64,000 bases of DNA from Microcebus murinus (GCF_040939455.1 NC_134107.1:11905537-11969536); one strand, 5' to 3'. Shown: positions 37,021 through 63,792, counted from the first letter of the stretch. The notes: generated by a model not told the origin, from the letters alone. Numbers and translations are program-made.

Positions 37021-38104
37021 ATGGCCTTTCTTCTACCCTGTAGTGTCCCCAGGCCACAGGGCCATGTCTGGGGCTCAGAGCCCACCCTCCTCTGAGCTGG
37101 CCTTCACAGGGGACACCACCCTCTACCGGCGCCCCAGACTCTGAGCCCGCCATGGGGCTCAGAGAAAGAGGCCTCAGAGCTCATGGAGTTCATCTCTCTC
37201 ACTTTTCCCTGAGACGGAAACTGAGTCCCAGAGAGGGGCAGTGGCTGAGCAGGGATTACACAGAAAAGCAAGACTAGAACCAAAGTCACTGGCCTTCCAT
37301 TCTAGATGCTTCCCACTGTACCCGCTGATCCAGACCTGGGCCTGCCAGACCAAAGTCCTCAGCCCCGACTCCACCAGCAAAAAGTGAGCAAATGGGTGCA
37401 AATTCTGGGGTGAGGAAGTCTGTGCCTCCCCTGGCGGAGCCCTTGGCCAGGGGACCTCTCCCAGCATCCGCACAGCCCCCTCTCTGGCCATGCCAACACA
37501 AACACACACACACACCTCCAGCCTGGGAATGCCAGCCTCCCTCTGGCTCTCCTCTCCTCACGCCAGCACCCTCTCATGCCAGCTGGGAGCGAGACAGCAG
37601 GGGCCTCCCCCAGGCGCCAGGGAGGAAGAGCTGGGTTTACACACATTCTGGTGGCCCCAGAAGGCAGCACGTGGACAGGTGGGAGAAGTGCGTGTTACGG
37701 GGGGGAGATTTTGGCTCAAGCTAAAGAGAAACTTGCTGGCAATCCAAAGCCTCCAACAGTAGAGTAGGCTGCCTCAGGGGGTGGTGAGTTCCCCATCTGT
37801 GGAGGTGTGCGAGCTGAAGCAGCATGACTACTGCCTGGGGATGCTCAGGAGGGGGCTCTTGAATCATATGGGAGGGGGACACCAGACTGCTTGACCCATC
37901 AGGTCCCTTTCACGTGCAGAATGTTTTTTGGAGAGTCTCCTCTCCCCTTAAAACACCAGGCAGGATTGGCAGGCTGCAAACAGTTCCTACCTTGCCTTCC
38001 TGCCCCTTCCTGTGAGCTCTGATGACCTGACAGAGACAAGGGAAGACCCCCACAGCAGGTACACACCCAGCCACAACTTCAGCAGTGGGCAAAAAAAGTT
38101 AGTG

Positions 38105-38300
38105 CAGTGGTTAAGGCACTGGCTCTGGAACCTGGGTTCAAATACTAGCTCTACCCCTGTCTAGCTGTGTGACCTTTGGCAAGTTACTTGGCCTCTCTGT
38201 GCTTCAGTTATTTAATGTATAAAATAGAGATAATAATGTTGTCAAAATTAGAATTAATATATGTAAAGCATTTAGTACAGTGCCTAGCATAAAGTGCGAA
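38105..38300 (+). mobile_element. MIR SINE
   Basis: Well preserved: AACCTGGGTTCAAATACTAG, GCTGTGTGACCTTTGGCAAG, CATTTAGTACAGTGCCTAGC. Confidence 0.9.
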
Positions 38301-38359
38301 AAAGTGTGTGTCATATTAATGATGATTGTAAGACTCCTGAGCCTTTTACAGTTTGCAAA

Positions 38360-38530
38360 ACTATATGTATATAGTGTTTCCTTTGATTCCCACCAGTGCC
38401 TGGTGAGGGAAGTAAGCAAGGTGGGTATTATCATTGCCCCTCTTACACATGAGGAAACTGACATGCAGAGGGAGAAGGGGCCCACCCCAGGTCACACAGC
38501 TTGTAAGTGGCAGGGCTGGGACTCAGATTT
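38360..38530 (-). mobile_element. MIR SINE
   Basis: ATGAGGAAACTGACATGCAG, CCAGGTCACACAGCTTGTAA, GGCAGGGCTGGGACTCAG. Confidence 0.8.
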
Positions 38531-39024
38531 GGTTCTGTATAACTCTCAGCCCTCGTGCCCTCCACTCGGCCTTGGAAGGTAGAAGAACAAGTGAATAGGT
38601 CCAAAGACAGGTGGGCTGGGAGTGAGTGGGCATGTCTGTGGGTCCCCTGAGCAGGTCTCTGGGCACATGGAGAGAAGTGTGAAGAGGGCTGGGCACAAGG
38701 CGGGCAGCTCCGGGTGTGCAGGATGAGAACACTGAATGCTGCCAGGCGTGTGGGGCTGGGGAATTGGGCGGCCTGGGGTGGAGGTACAATGGAGCAACTC
38801 GGTGGAGCGGGGGCCAGAGCACGTGGGACCATGGGGGTAGGCGGTGGGAGAGATGAGCTCCAAGTGTCCCACAGCTGGGGCACACCAACCTGGGTGGGTG
38901 CAGCCTAGTGATGCAGAGGGGACAGATGGTTTCCAGGGGCGGCCTTGTGAGTAAGCACAAGGTGCCTGGAATGTTCTGAAAGGTACCATGACAGGTGTGT
39001 GTGTGTGTGCAGGGAAGGTTATGA

Positions 39025-39260
39025 TAATGATGACAAAAATAGCTGCCATTTAGTAAGGCCTTCCGTGTGCCTGAGAAATACATCCAATGAAGAAAAGGTT
39101 GCAGAGTGCTTAGCACGGAGCCAGGCACACAGTAGGTGCACAATAAATACAGTTGTTACTATTGTTATTGCCATCATACTCGTCTCATCTCCTCTTCCCA
39201 ACATCCCCATGAGATAGGTGTTAGGATCCCATTTTACAGGTGAGGAAACTGAGGCTCACT
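39025..39260. mobile_element. MIR copies in both orientations
   Basis: Two or three overlapping pieces: reverse (AGCTGCCATTTAGTAAGGCC), forward (CAGGCACACAGTAGGTGCAC), then reverse again (CCATTTTACAGGTGAGGAAA). One inserted into or next to the other. Confidence 0.65.
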
Positions 39261-41849
39261 GAGGAGTAGAGCTGAGTCCATGCAGCCGCCCCCACACCCC
39301 ACTGTGCTAAACAGCCTTGTGAACGACAACAGGTGCCATGCACACGCCGGAAGGTGTGCGCCGGATCATTTGTTGAATGAGCCTGGGAAAACCCACGGGC
39401 CTGTCAGTGTGGAAGGGGCTGGGGTGGGAGAGCTGCTCCAACAGATGGAGCAACAGGGTGGGTGGCACGTGAGGACACACAACCGGGGCATCCCTGTGGG
39501 GGCTGGGCCCAGGAGCTGTGAATGCATGGACAGTGTGTCTCCAGCGCAAAGGCAGGTGTGGGGCCCCCAAGTGTGAGGCTTAATGCTGGGGGTGGGGAGG
39601 CTCAGAGGAAGGCCAGGTGTGGCTGAGTGCTAAGCTCCACTGGGAGGGATGGCGGTCATGGTCAGGACGGGTGGCAGAGCCTAGGGCTTGGGGGCTTTCT
39701 GAGGGTACAAAGATAAGAGAAAGAGTAACAGGGAGAGTGAAAGGGGGAGAGAGACTCAGGGGGTGAGGCAAGACATGAAGGGTGTGTTCGCATGCATGTG
39801 TGCACACACACGTGAAAACATACAAAGGCCTGGGGCAAAGTGCTTGGGACCCAGACGAGCACGTGGTACTTAATCAGGTGCGTACTGGGGGACAGGAGGC
39901 TACTGTGTCTGGGGGGGGGGGTGCATGTGTGGGTGTGTATACCTGGAAGTGATGGTGCATCTACGAGGGGAGGGCGTGTCCCAGGGAGTGGAGGCGTGTG
40001 TGGCAGGAGCACAGGTGTGCCTGAGCTGGCTGGGAGCCTGCAGAGGAGAATGGCTGGATGGGGCTGTGTGTGTCTGAGGGTGAGGGCAGTGCTGGGGGCT
40101 CTGGGGGCATGTAAGGGCCTTGTGTGTGTCGTGCACATGACAGCAGGGTGTGTGGGGGAGGTCTCTGAGGCGGCATTGAGGTGGCGGGGAACGTGGGTGG
40201 TATGCTGCTGGGAGGTGTATTGTGTACGCAGGTGTGTGTGCTTGTGTAGGTGTGTGTGTCTGGGTGGGTGCCACTGAGCATGTGTATCAGTGTCAGGGTG
40301 TCTGTGTCACTGACAAGGGCAGGCGGGAGCGAGCAGCCAGGCCTGGGTAGAGACTGAGAGTGAGGAAGGGAAGCCAGGTGCCCAGGCCCTCTGGAACCCA
40401 GCCCCCTCCTCTCGGGAGTCCCTTGTTATAAGGGCTCAGCGCAGGCCAAGGCGCCAGGGGAGGCCCAGGGCTCCTAGAGAGAACTCCCCAGCAGCCATGG
40501 CCTGTCGGCCAGTCCCGCCCACCCCTGTGGATCTGAGACGAGTCTGAAAACACTTGCGCTAGCAGGAATGAAGAGCCCCCCAGCCAGACCCTTCTCCCCT
40601 GCCCCCAGAAAGATCCAGCCACGCCTTGGATGCCAGCATCCCTGGAGCCATCCCTGGCAGCAGGAGGAATTAGGGACCTGAGCGGCTGAAGCACCCACAA
40701 AACGGAAGGCCTCACACTTAACAGACCAGTAGACCTCCCTCTTCTCTTTCTTCCTTCCTTTCCCCTTCTCTCTTTCTCCTTCTCTGGCAAAAGGCAGAGA
40801 ATGTAAAACCCTGAAGTCCACCCTCCCCCAGAAAACATACCCAGAGACTGGGAAGGTAGACTAGAAGGAGGGGCGGGAATGAATGAGAGAGGGGAGAGAA
40901 GCCCACCCACCCCGCAACACATACAAAAATGAGGGTGTGCGGAAGCCCCCGAGGTAGTCAAAAGGACTGGAGACCCACGACTCAGCCCTAAGATTTATTC
41001 CATCACACCAGGTCTGGGCAGCCTCCCCCTTCACCTCCAGGCACCAAGAAACGCACCGTTCCAGCCCTTGCTGGTTCAGTGAGGCACCGGATGCCCTCTC
41101 CCAGTACTCAGGTGTGGGGTGAGAATAAAGGAGACAACAGCCCCCCCAAAGCCAATTTTGTCCCCAAGAGCCCATCAAGGGTTCAAGGGCTCATACCCCA
41201 GCCCAAAGAACCCAGGGCAGATTGCTGCTGCTTCAGCTGGGGGGGGGGGGCGGCTGGGGCATCAGAAATGGTCCCCTCCTCTTTAGGGGTGGGGGAGCAA
41301 GCCCAGGGCCCTACCGCTCTCTCCCCCTGCAGCACTCTCTGACCAGAACCTTGTCGCCGCCCCCAGCGCATTCCCACCCCAGCACAAGCCCCCTCCTACT
41401 GATTTCCCAGTCTCCCTCTCTCATCACCCCCAGCCTTCCCCCGCAAGCTTCCGCTCCTCTCCCTCAGACCCCATCTCTCCACCAGCACAGACCGTCTCTG
41501 CCTCAGCACCCTGGCACCTTCCCCTTTGCTCCCTCCCAGTAACCTCCTCTCCCCTTGGCTCCCGTCCCCGGGAAAGCCTGGTCCTCAGTGGGTGCCCCCA
41601 GAAGGAAGCCCTTGGCCTGGCCTGCTCCTTCCCTCTCCACTTCTCTCCTCTCTCCTCGCCGGCCCCTCTCCTCCTCCTCCCACGAAGCTCAGTTCGCGCT
41701 GGCTTCTCCCCTTTAGACCCTCCACAGCACAGCAGCCCCTCTGGCCCAGCACTGCTTCCAGCCCAGACTAAGGACCCCCTCTTTGGTCCTCTGAACGCCT
41801 CTCCTTCCCTCCCCATCCCTTCCCCCAATGACCCTCCCCTCCCACCCCC

Positions 41850-42810
41850 TCCATTCGCCCCAGCTCAGAGCCAGTGCCCCTTCCACAGAGAGCCTCCGAC
41901 CCCCAAAGCCCCCGCCAGCGGCTTCCCCTCCCTGCTGTCACCCAGCCAGCCCTCTCAGCGCGGCGCCCCCGCCCCCCATTCATCCTGCCTGCCTCCCCCG
42001 CCCCCTCCGATCCGCTCCCCTCACCCGATTCGGCTCCCACCCCCCGCCTGTCTCCGCCGCAGCCCCCCCTCCTGTACCTGGGTCTGGGGGCGCCAGGAGC
42101 TGGAGGGTGGGGATCAGAGCTAAGGGCCGCCCCGTCTCCGGCGGGTGGCACAGCCAGGACCAGCAGTATCCGCCGCCTCGCGCCTCTCTCGCTCCCCGCC
42201 GCGTCCCCGCCCGCCCGCCCGCCGGCCCCGCCGCGGTGCCTCTCCGAGGAGGTTGCTCCGCGAGTCAGGGCGGCTGCTCCCGCCGCCGCATCCCTGCAAC
42301 ACCGACTGACGGCAGCACCAGCACCAGGGCCCGCCCCCCAGACGTGCGCATTGGACCGCGCTGCGCTAACGGACGAGCGGCGCAGCCAATGCGAAGGCGC
42401 AGAAGCCGCCAGTCCCGCGGCTCCACGGCCCACCTCCCTCCCCCGCGAGGGACCCTGGCGTCCCGGCCCCGCGGCTCTCGCACTCTTCCCCGCCTCTCCA
42501 GTCCTTAGCCCGGGCGCTCGGGCCCCCAACCAGGCCGACCCCCAACCCGGCCTCCAGGTCTTTTCCGGGAACTCAGGCTCCCTAGCCCCTCGCCCTCTGG
42601 GTTGGGCCCTTGGGTCCCGCACCCACCCCCCGGACGGCGGCTCTGTGTGGCAGCGCCCAGGGCTGGGACGAGCGGAAGGAGAGGCTGTGGACCTGGACTT
42701 GGGGCACCGCGGGAGCAGGACTGGCGCGGGGCTGGGGCCGCAGCGCCCTCTGCCGGCTACGCCCTGGGGCGGGCCGGGGCTGCGAGGAGCTTTAGGAAGG
42801 GGGACCGGGT
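41850..42810 (-). promoter_or_regulatory. NRXN2: CpG-island promoter of NRXN2 alpha
   Basis: GC-rich and CpG-dense sequence with GC boxes and no TATA box. Two exact 8-bp inverted arms, CGCATTGG (42347-42354) and CCAATGCG (42386-42393), each hold a CCAAT box fused to an NRF1-like GCGCA half site. They sit just upstream of the inferred exon 1. The large open frames on both strands here are a by-product of base composition. Confidence 0.75.
42078..42330 (-). other. NRXN2: NRXN2 alpha exon 1 (non-coding), 5' edge uncertain
   Basis: A strong donor on the minus strand, GACCCAG/GTACAGG, at 42078/42077 lies inside the CpG island upstream of the exon 2 acceptor at 32836. The transcription start is not visible; an edge near 42330 is inferred from the CCAAT boxes just upstream. 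The exon has no role in coding. Confidence 0.6.
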
Positions 42811-43294
42811 CCACGGCTGCCTGCCAGGGGGCTTTTTCCAGCCGGTAGCCTGCCCCGCCTCCCACCGCCTGGGGCCCCCCTAGCTTGGAACCCCCAGAAC
42901 TGAGGAGGGAGGGGCTTTGCTGGGATACGCACAGAGGCGGGAAGGGAGGGAAAAGGAGTGAAGCGGTCGAGGTAGACCTAGGAGCTTGGGGTTTCCAGTC
43001 CTGCCTGAAGCCCTTACCTGGGGTGGGAGTAGGTTTGGGGACAGGATTGCGGCTTCACATGCCTGGTCACTGAGGGAAACTGGCAGCAGCTCCCTTCTCT
43101 GCTCTCCTCCCCCACCCATGAGTTTCAGAGTTAGTGTGGTACTGGGGTGTAGGTCTTATCTGTAGGGGCGTCTGCATCACTGTGCAGGTGTATGAGTGTG
43201 CGGGGAGGGAGACACCTCTTCACTCAGCTAATAAAAGGTGGACCTGGCACCTACTGTGTGTACCACAAAGTTGGACTCTGGGCTTCTCAATGAG

Positions 43295-43297
<3 letters not shown>

Positions 43298-43329
<32 letters not shown>
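43298..43329. repeat. (GT)16 microsatellite
   Basis: Uninterrupted GT repeat in the intergenic region upstream of NRXN2. Confidence 0.98.
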
Positions 43330-43332
<3 letters not shown>

Positions 43333-44714
43333 CCAGACTATTCTGCCAGCTCACTCCAGGACCCTAATTTCTGTTGCAGGGTCTGTGATCTGCACAGCTG
43401 GTAGCAGTTGGCACTTCCTTAGCCAGAGGCAACAGGCAAGAACACGCACATTCAACCGTTAATGCATGCACATGGGGACACAGAGCCATGTACACCTATC
43501 TGTGAACAGGAGGCATTCCCAAAGAGATACACAGGGACACCTGCAGAAATGCCCCACCATGGTAAGACACCCACAGGAGGCACATACTTGCCCAAGAACA
43601 CACACACATACTTGTGCACACAGGTACCTAAACCCTCAGAAACAAACATATGACCAGGGAACAGGTGCACACAGGGGACCTCCCCAAGCAGTCATCCTCC
43701 CCCCTGAAGAAGTTTGCACAGAGTGGTCAATTACTGAATGAATGACTGTGGACAACCACCAGCAGAGGGAACCTCCCTCCCCAGCTCGGGAGGGGGACCT
43801 AGGAAAGGCTGTTTCCTAGGGGGTGGGAAGGGCAATCCCTGAGCCAGGCCCCAGACTTAGGGCCCACTCTGACCTTGAAGAGACCCTCAGGTCATCCCCA
43901 TCAAGGCCACTGAAGGAGCCAGAGAATGGGAACTGCTGAGTCAGGGTCTATGGATGTGAAATAGCCTCTCTCACCCCACAGCCCACTGCCCCGCCCATTC
44001 CCCCCTGCTCCTCTTCCTGCGGCTTCCTCGGACTCACACATAATCTCTCACACACACACCTGTCCACCCAGGCACCAGGGCATAGATAGACAGAGAGGGG
44101 CAGTGGATCAGATTAACTCTCAGACCCTTATAGATAAGCCTGGGCAGGGAGGGAGGTAAGGGTAAGCACTTGTCTCCTGTCCTCATCCTTAGCTTTGCCC
44201 ATCAAGGGCAGGAAAGGTCACCTGGCAGCTGCTGCACCTCCCTGCTCCTCCCACCTACAGGGATGTCTCTCCACAAGGTCCTCCACACAGGTGGGACCCA
44301 CCACTTCAAGACACACCCCACGTACACATACAGGCACCCACCCAATGTGGACACTTGAGTGATATGCTGAGCACACGCCCTTCTCCCATATACACAGGCC
44401 AGTGGGGACACACAGGGGAGAGAAAATGCAGTGAATACAGCATGCATGTCCATACACACACATGCGCACAGACACACACACACACACGAATGTGAAGCTC
44501 AGACACATGCAACCATGAAAAGACAGGCACACATCACATCCCGGGCGGGGCAGACCTGGGCACACATGCATGCAAACACACGCACACACACAGAAGAGTC
44601 CAGGCTGGAGCTGGGGGGCGGTGTGAAGGGGAGCCGACCAGGCTGCAGGGATGGAGGCAGTGCAGGAGGCAGTGGCGCAGGAGCGAGCTGCTCTTCACAA
44701 CACAATCGCCGTCT

Positions 44715-44728
44715 GTTGTTATAGCAAC
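44715..44728. promoter_or_regulatory. RFX X-box-like palindrome upstream of NRXN2
   Basis: GTTGTTATAGCAAC, two half sites in the X-box arrangement. About 2.4 kb upstream of the NRXN2 promoter. Confidence 0.45.
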
Positions 44729-45847
44729 TCAGCCCCCAAATCGTGAAACGGATATTACAGCCTCAAGAGGGGGAAGGGCTGGAGGGGGCTGAGGACAGAA
44801 GGAGGGACAGAGGGGGCACTCAACAGGGGTACAGGGCTGGAGGGGTGCCCAACAGGGGGCAGGCCTGAGCTGTTGGAAGGAGAAGGGGACAACGCAAAAT
44901 AAGGACTAGGCTGGGGGAGGGGGAGTGGGATCTCAAAGGTGGAGATGAACCTGAGGTGGGGGGACCCTGGAGGAGAACGGGGGCATTGACGGGGCAGCTG
45001 AGGCCATTGCCATGTCCACAGATGTTGTGCTTTGGACTTAGGGATGCTCAAGTCTCCATCCCCAAGACAATCCCACAGCTGCTGTAGGACACCTCTAGTT
45101 TGGGGGGCTAGGAGGTAGCTTCCATTCTCAGCGATGCTGTCTGGAGCCTTCTGACCCCAGGGGCAGCCTGGCCCAGCTTCAGACACTTTAGGAACTCCCA
45201 GACCAGCTTTAGAAGTGGCTTCAGCCTTATTCAGGTAGCGGTGACCCCCAAAACCTCTGTGCTGCAAGCTCAGGAGGGAAGAGCTGGGTTGGGAGAGGCT
45301 GCCGGAGGCTGAGAGCTGGATCAATATGCATTTCCTCTGGAAGTCACTGTCCTTCCGGCTGGCAGCAGTACCAGGCCAAGGACTGCAGCCCCCATCCTGA
45401 GGCATGAGCCCAGCAGGGGCCTATGACTGCCCAGTCACTCTCTCCCTCCCTTCTTTCCCCCTGCAGCCAGCACTCTGGGCTGCCCCCTCCTTCCCAGGAC
45501 TCCAGCATCCCATTGCCTGAGGTGTCCAAGAGGGAGCTGAAAGGCCACCTGTCAAGCAAATGAATTTTGTCTGTGGGCTGAAGGCTGAAGGTTATACAGG
45601 ACCACTGGGCCCAGCAAGTCTGGGGTGCAAGGACACTCTAGTTTCAAATTTTAGATCCCCAAGGTTCTGGACTCTTCAAGATTTTTATGTTCCAAGGTTT
45701 TCCAGTTCTAAGGTTCTATCCCCCAAGATTCCAGACACATGAGATTCCAGACCTCCCAAGTTTCTCCAGCTACAAAGCTCTAGATCCTAAGATTGTAGTT
45801 CTTCTTGTAATACAGCCCCCCACGATTCTAGGCTCTGATGATCCAGG

Positions 45848-46060
45848 TTAATTACACGGGCCTTTTTATTCCATCTGGAAAATACAAATATTCACAAGAG
45901 TCTGTACAACCTTAGGGACACCAGCCCAGGCCCTGTCCTTAGCCGCATGCCACCCTCATGCCCTCCCCAGCCCCATCCTCCTGCCCCAGCACCCCCAGGC
46001 TTCCTGCTCTGGTCCAAGTGTTTTCTCCAAGGCAGGAATGAGTCCTTGATCCAGTCACAG
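45848..46060 (-). other. RASGRP2: RASGRP2 last exon, 3'UTR only
   Basis: Acceptor ..TTTTTCTTTTCCCAG/CTGTGAC at 46061/46060 has an excellent pyrimidine tract. The exon should end 15-25 nt past the AATAAA at 45870-45865, so the lower edge is approximate. Confidence 0.8.
45865..45870 (-). terminator. RASGRP2: Poly(A) signal of RASGRP2
   Basis: AATAAA on the minus strand about 190 nt after the last acceptor. Human RASGRP2 also has a short spliced 3'UTR, as I recall. Confidence 0.8.
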
Positions 46061-46204
46061 CTGGGAAAAGAAAAACAGAGGTTGTGAGGAAGTCACTCCC
46101 CACCTGGCCTGTGCCATTTGGACAGAGAACCCATTTCCCCAATACCCTCCACCCCGGCTCCAGCCCTAAGTGGGGAGGCTCCGGCCAGCTGTGGGAGGAC
46201 TCAC

Positions 46205-59480
<13,276 letters not shown>

Positions 59481-59869
59481 TCTTGGGACCTGCCGCAAGG
59501 AACCCGCACCCGGCCCGGCCGGCCCCACCTCCGTGCGCTCCCGCCCGCCGGCCTCGCTGCGGCTGCGGCTCCCGCCCGGTCTCCGCGCAGCGGCCCCGCT
59601 CCCCGCCGCCCCGCCCCCGCGCCGCAGCCGCCCCCTCCCCTCCCCGCCCCTGCGCCGGGCTCTGCACCGCAGGCTGCGCCTCCCCCACCCGGGGCTCCCT
59701 CTCGCCCCGCACGCGGCGGTCCCTGCGGCAGCTTAACCCCTCCCCTGCCGCGCCACCCTGGGGGCCGGGGCCGCGGGCGGGGCTGCGCCACTGGCTGCGC
59801 CGAGGGTGGGCGAGCCAAGGGCAGGCCGCGCGGGATGCAGAGGGGGTAACTAAAGTAAGAGCCCCCCCA

Positions 59870-61145
59870 CTCTGGACGCCCTAGTGCCCCCCACCCTGCC
59901 TGGGTGTCACGCGGAGGAAGCCGGGAGGGGCAGGAAGCGGACTGCGGTGGGGAAGGGGCGCCCCGCCCAGCCCCCAACCCGGGTTCCTGTTTTCGAGACA
60001 AACCGTTCCCACGGGGCCAACCCGACCCCGGGCCGGGCGTCTTCCTGCAGGCGGCGGGAGGCTCAGGCCTGGCGGAGGTCGGGGACTTGGGGGCAGCGGG
60101 TCCTTGTAATAGTCTGGGGGAGGGGCTGGGACAAGATGGGAGCATTTTGGGGGGAGAGAGGCCTGTAGGGAGCGAGGAATGAAAACGTGGCTACCTGGAG
60201 ACGCGGCCTTGATGTCGGGGGATGGGATGGGGGGGCTCCAGCTCCTACTGGAGGGACGGGCCCCCCCGGAAGCCTGGCTCCCTACTGGGCCAGAGGAAAA
60301 GGGGCAGCCGCAGGCGGTGGGGGCCTGGGTTCTCCGCAGTTTGGAGACTGGAGGCCTGGCCCCCAGCTGGGAGGAACTTGGGAGGGGCAGCCGCAGGCGG
60401 TTGGGGTCCCCACTAGCCAGGCCTAGGAGAGCAGGCAACGGTTTCCGGCCATGTGGGTTCAGACACACTCACTTTGAAACCACCGACCCCAAACCTCTGT
60501 TCCGAGGCTTGCCCCTCCCTGCTTCGGGGCCACACCTCAATCTTGTTAATGTGAGACCTAGGAACAGGCCCTTTCTGATCCTCAGTTTCCCCTCAGTTAC
60601 CGCTAGGCCAGCGGTAACACTGGCCTAGCCTAGGCGGTCTGTGAATGTCCCCTGCCCTAACACTCCCCTGACTTTGGATCAAGTGTAGCCACCTGCTAAG
60701 AGACCCTTAAACGCCGCAGTGGGGCGGGGCTAAGGGCGGAGCCGAGAGGGCGCTAACCGTCTACAGTTGCCTCCCATTCCTGGGTCCCGTCCCTGACCGC
60801 GTGGATCCTCTCTAGTCCCGGAGGCTTCAGCCTAAGTCCCAGCTCCCAACCCGGGTGAGCCCCACCCAGGCAGATGCCCCGCCCCGGCCTCCAGGCTGGC
60901 CGCTGACCTAGTATGGACACAGCACTGGGAAGAGAGGCGTGGAGGGCGACGCTGGGAAAAGGGGCTGGAGAGTCCCAGGGCCCGCCCCTACGGGCCGCCC
61001 CTTCCACCTCCCACCCCCACCCTTACCCCCGCCCCCGGGACGCACCTGTGGGGGGAGCTAGGGGGTGGAGGATAAGGGGATGATTGCGCAGCTGCTTTTA
61101 TGCCCGCCAAGAGCTAAAAATATTTCCCAACAGAGAGAGGAATAA
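59870..61145. other. Spacer between PYGM 3' end and RASGRP2 promoter
   Basis: 1.3 kb, GC-rich and largely free of repeats. A MEF2-like CTAAAAATAT lies at 61114-61123. No open frame with recognisable content. Confidence 0.65.
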
Positions 61146-61167
61146 GGAGGCTCCCAAGGAGAGTCAA

Positions 61168-61173
61168 TTTATT
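61168..61173 (-). terminator. PYGM: Poly(A) signal of PYGM
   Basis: AATAAA on the minus strand about 220 nt after the stop codon, a normal short 3'UTR. Confidence 0.8.
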
Positions 61174-61391
61174 GGGGAGTGGGTGTAGTTGGTCAGACCC
61201 CATAAATAGGAGGGGGCAGAAAGCCTGAAGACAGAAGGGCGCTAATGCCCTTAGTCACGCTGGACACTGAGGCCTGGAGGCTGGGGGAAAATGAGGGTTC
61301 CAAAATGGGGCTTAGGGATCCGACACCAGTACCCCACCCTCTGCATGAGGAGCAGGGGCTGGGCCAAGGGTTTGGGGTCTGGTCTGGAGGC

Positions 61392-62120
<729 letters not shown>

Positions 62121-62203
62121 TCAGCTCCCTGGTGAGGAGTTCCTGACTCCACAGGAAATCTGGCAAGTCTGAAGCCCCAGGGTAAAAACCCAGGCCCACC
62201 ACC

Positions 62204-62540
62204 GACCGGGCACTGTGGCTCACGCCTGTAATCCTAGCACTCTGGGAGGCTGAGCCAGGTGGATCGCTCAAGGTCAGGAGTTTGAAACCAGCCTGAGCAA
62301 GAGCAAGACCCTGTCTCCACTAAAAACAGAAAGAAATTAATTAGCCAACTAAAAATATATAGAACAAATTAGCCGGGCATGGTGGCGTATGCCTGTAGTC
62401 CCAGCTACTCGGGAGGCTGAGGCAGGAGGATCACCTGAGCCCAGGAGTTTGAGGTTGCTGTGAGCTAGGCTGACGCCATGGCACTCTAGCCCCAGCAACA
62501 GAGTGAGACTCTGTCTCAAAAAAAAAAAAAAAAAAAAACC
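62204..62540 (+). mobile_element. Alu SINE, strepsirrhine type, in PYGM intron
   Basis: Full length with the insert; possible imperfect duplication AAACCCAGGCCCACC / AAACCTAGGCCCAGCC around it. Confidence 0.93.
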
Positions 62541-63224
62541 TAGGCCCAGCCTGGGGCTGCCCTCCCTGGGGCTGCCACATGCCCTCTGAGGGTCCTTCCT
62601 TGGTAGGTTCCTTCCTTCTTTGCTCAGTTTTTCATCCCCCATTTTCTGGATGAGGAAACTGAGGCCTGGAGGGAACAGAAAGGGAAGTATTACAGCCGAG
62701 GACCCCAAACAAGCACTCTTCCTCCCACACACCACCCTCCTCTGTTGGCCGGTTTGTTTCTTCTGTGAATGGGTTTTCTCCCCCACTATCCTTAGTCTGT
62801 CCATGGCCTTGCCCTGGGGCTCCAAGAAGAGCCAACAGGTATGTCCTCAGGTATGTCCCTTAAATATAGACTGTATAAATGGCCCTTAGCAGCCACACTC
62901 AGAGTTAGAAACCCTGCATAAGCCAGTCTCATCTCTTTCACTCCCTGGCCCCTTCCAACCAGACACCAAGGATTGTCCCCTCCAGCAAGCTTCCCACCCC
63001 CCCCCTGCACTTCCCCAATGTGTGCGACTCCCCCTGCATTGTGGTGTCAGTCAGCCCCCACACTGGTGCCCCCTGCCCCCTCCACCCTAACCTCCCTCCT
63101 GCAGCCAGAGCTGTTCTGGAGCCCAGTTCTAAATATGTGGGACCTTGCTTAAAACATTGCACAGGACAAGGTCTGAACTTTCTAGTCATGCCTCACAGGA
63201 GAAATTGCTTTCACTATTCCATGC

Positions 63225-63790
63225 CAGCTCTCGTAGCTGTTGGTGGGAGTGTAAACTGGTAGAAACTTTTGGGAAAGCAGATTGGCAATCTGTGTCAGCA
63301 GTCTTAAGAACTCATACTTTTTAGCTCAAAAATATCCCCTTTCTAATAATTAAAGGAAATAATCAGAGATGTGGACGTAGATGTTAAAAGGTTGCTCATC
63401 ACAGTGATATTTAGACTAACAAATGAGAAATCAACCTTAATGTCCAGTCATGTGGAATTGATGAAATACGTTGTGACATGTTCATAGGATGGAACACTAT
63501 ACAAACATTCAAAGTATTTTTGAAGACTAATGACACAAGAAATGTCTCTCTAATGTTAAATAAAACACCAGGACTCAAAATTGTACATACGTTGTTCCCA
63601 ACTTTTAAAAATTATATACAAAAAAATACATATATATAAACACACATAAAAAAGGGGACTGTGGCTTTAAATCTAGCCAATGAGATTATGGATGACAGTT
63701 ATTTTGCTTTTGGTTTTGTATTTTTCCAATTAGTGAGCATGTATTACTTTTATAATAAGAAAAAAATCATATTTAAAAATAAATTTTTGG
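63225..63790 (+). mobile_element. Old L1 3' fragment in PYGM intron
   Basis: GCTGTTGGTGGGAGTGTAAA, GGTTGCTCATCACAGTGAT and the following A-rich end match the L1 3' region. Diverged. Confidence 0.75.
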
Positions 63791-63792
63791 GG

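Larger units (their letters stand above)
42400..45840. other. Intergenic region between RASGRP2 3' end and NRXN2 promoter
   Basis: 3.4 kb. Holds a (GT)16 microsatellite (43298-43329), CA-rich degenerate tracts (43440-43640, 44260-44600), an RFX-like palindrome (44715-44728) and a decayed repeat around 45640-45830. No gene was recognised. Confidence 0.75.

Noticed and set aside
41768..42865. Long open frames on both strands in the NRXN2 CpG island
   Set aside because: Few stop codons because of high GC; composition is Pro/Arg/Gly/Ser and there are no recognisable domains.
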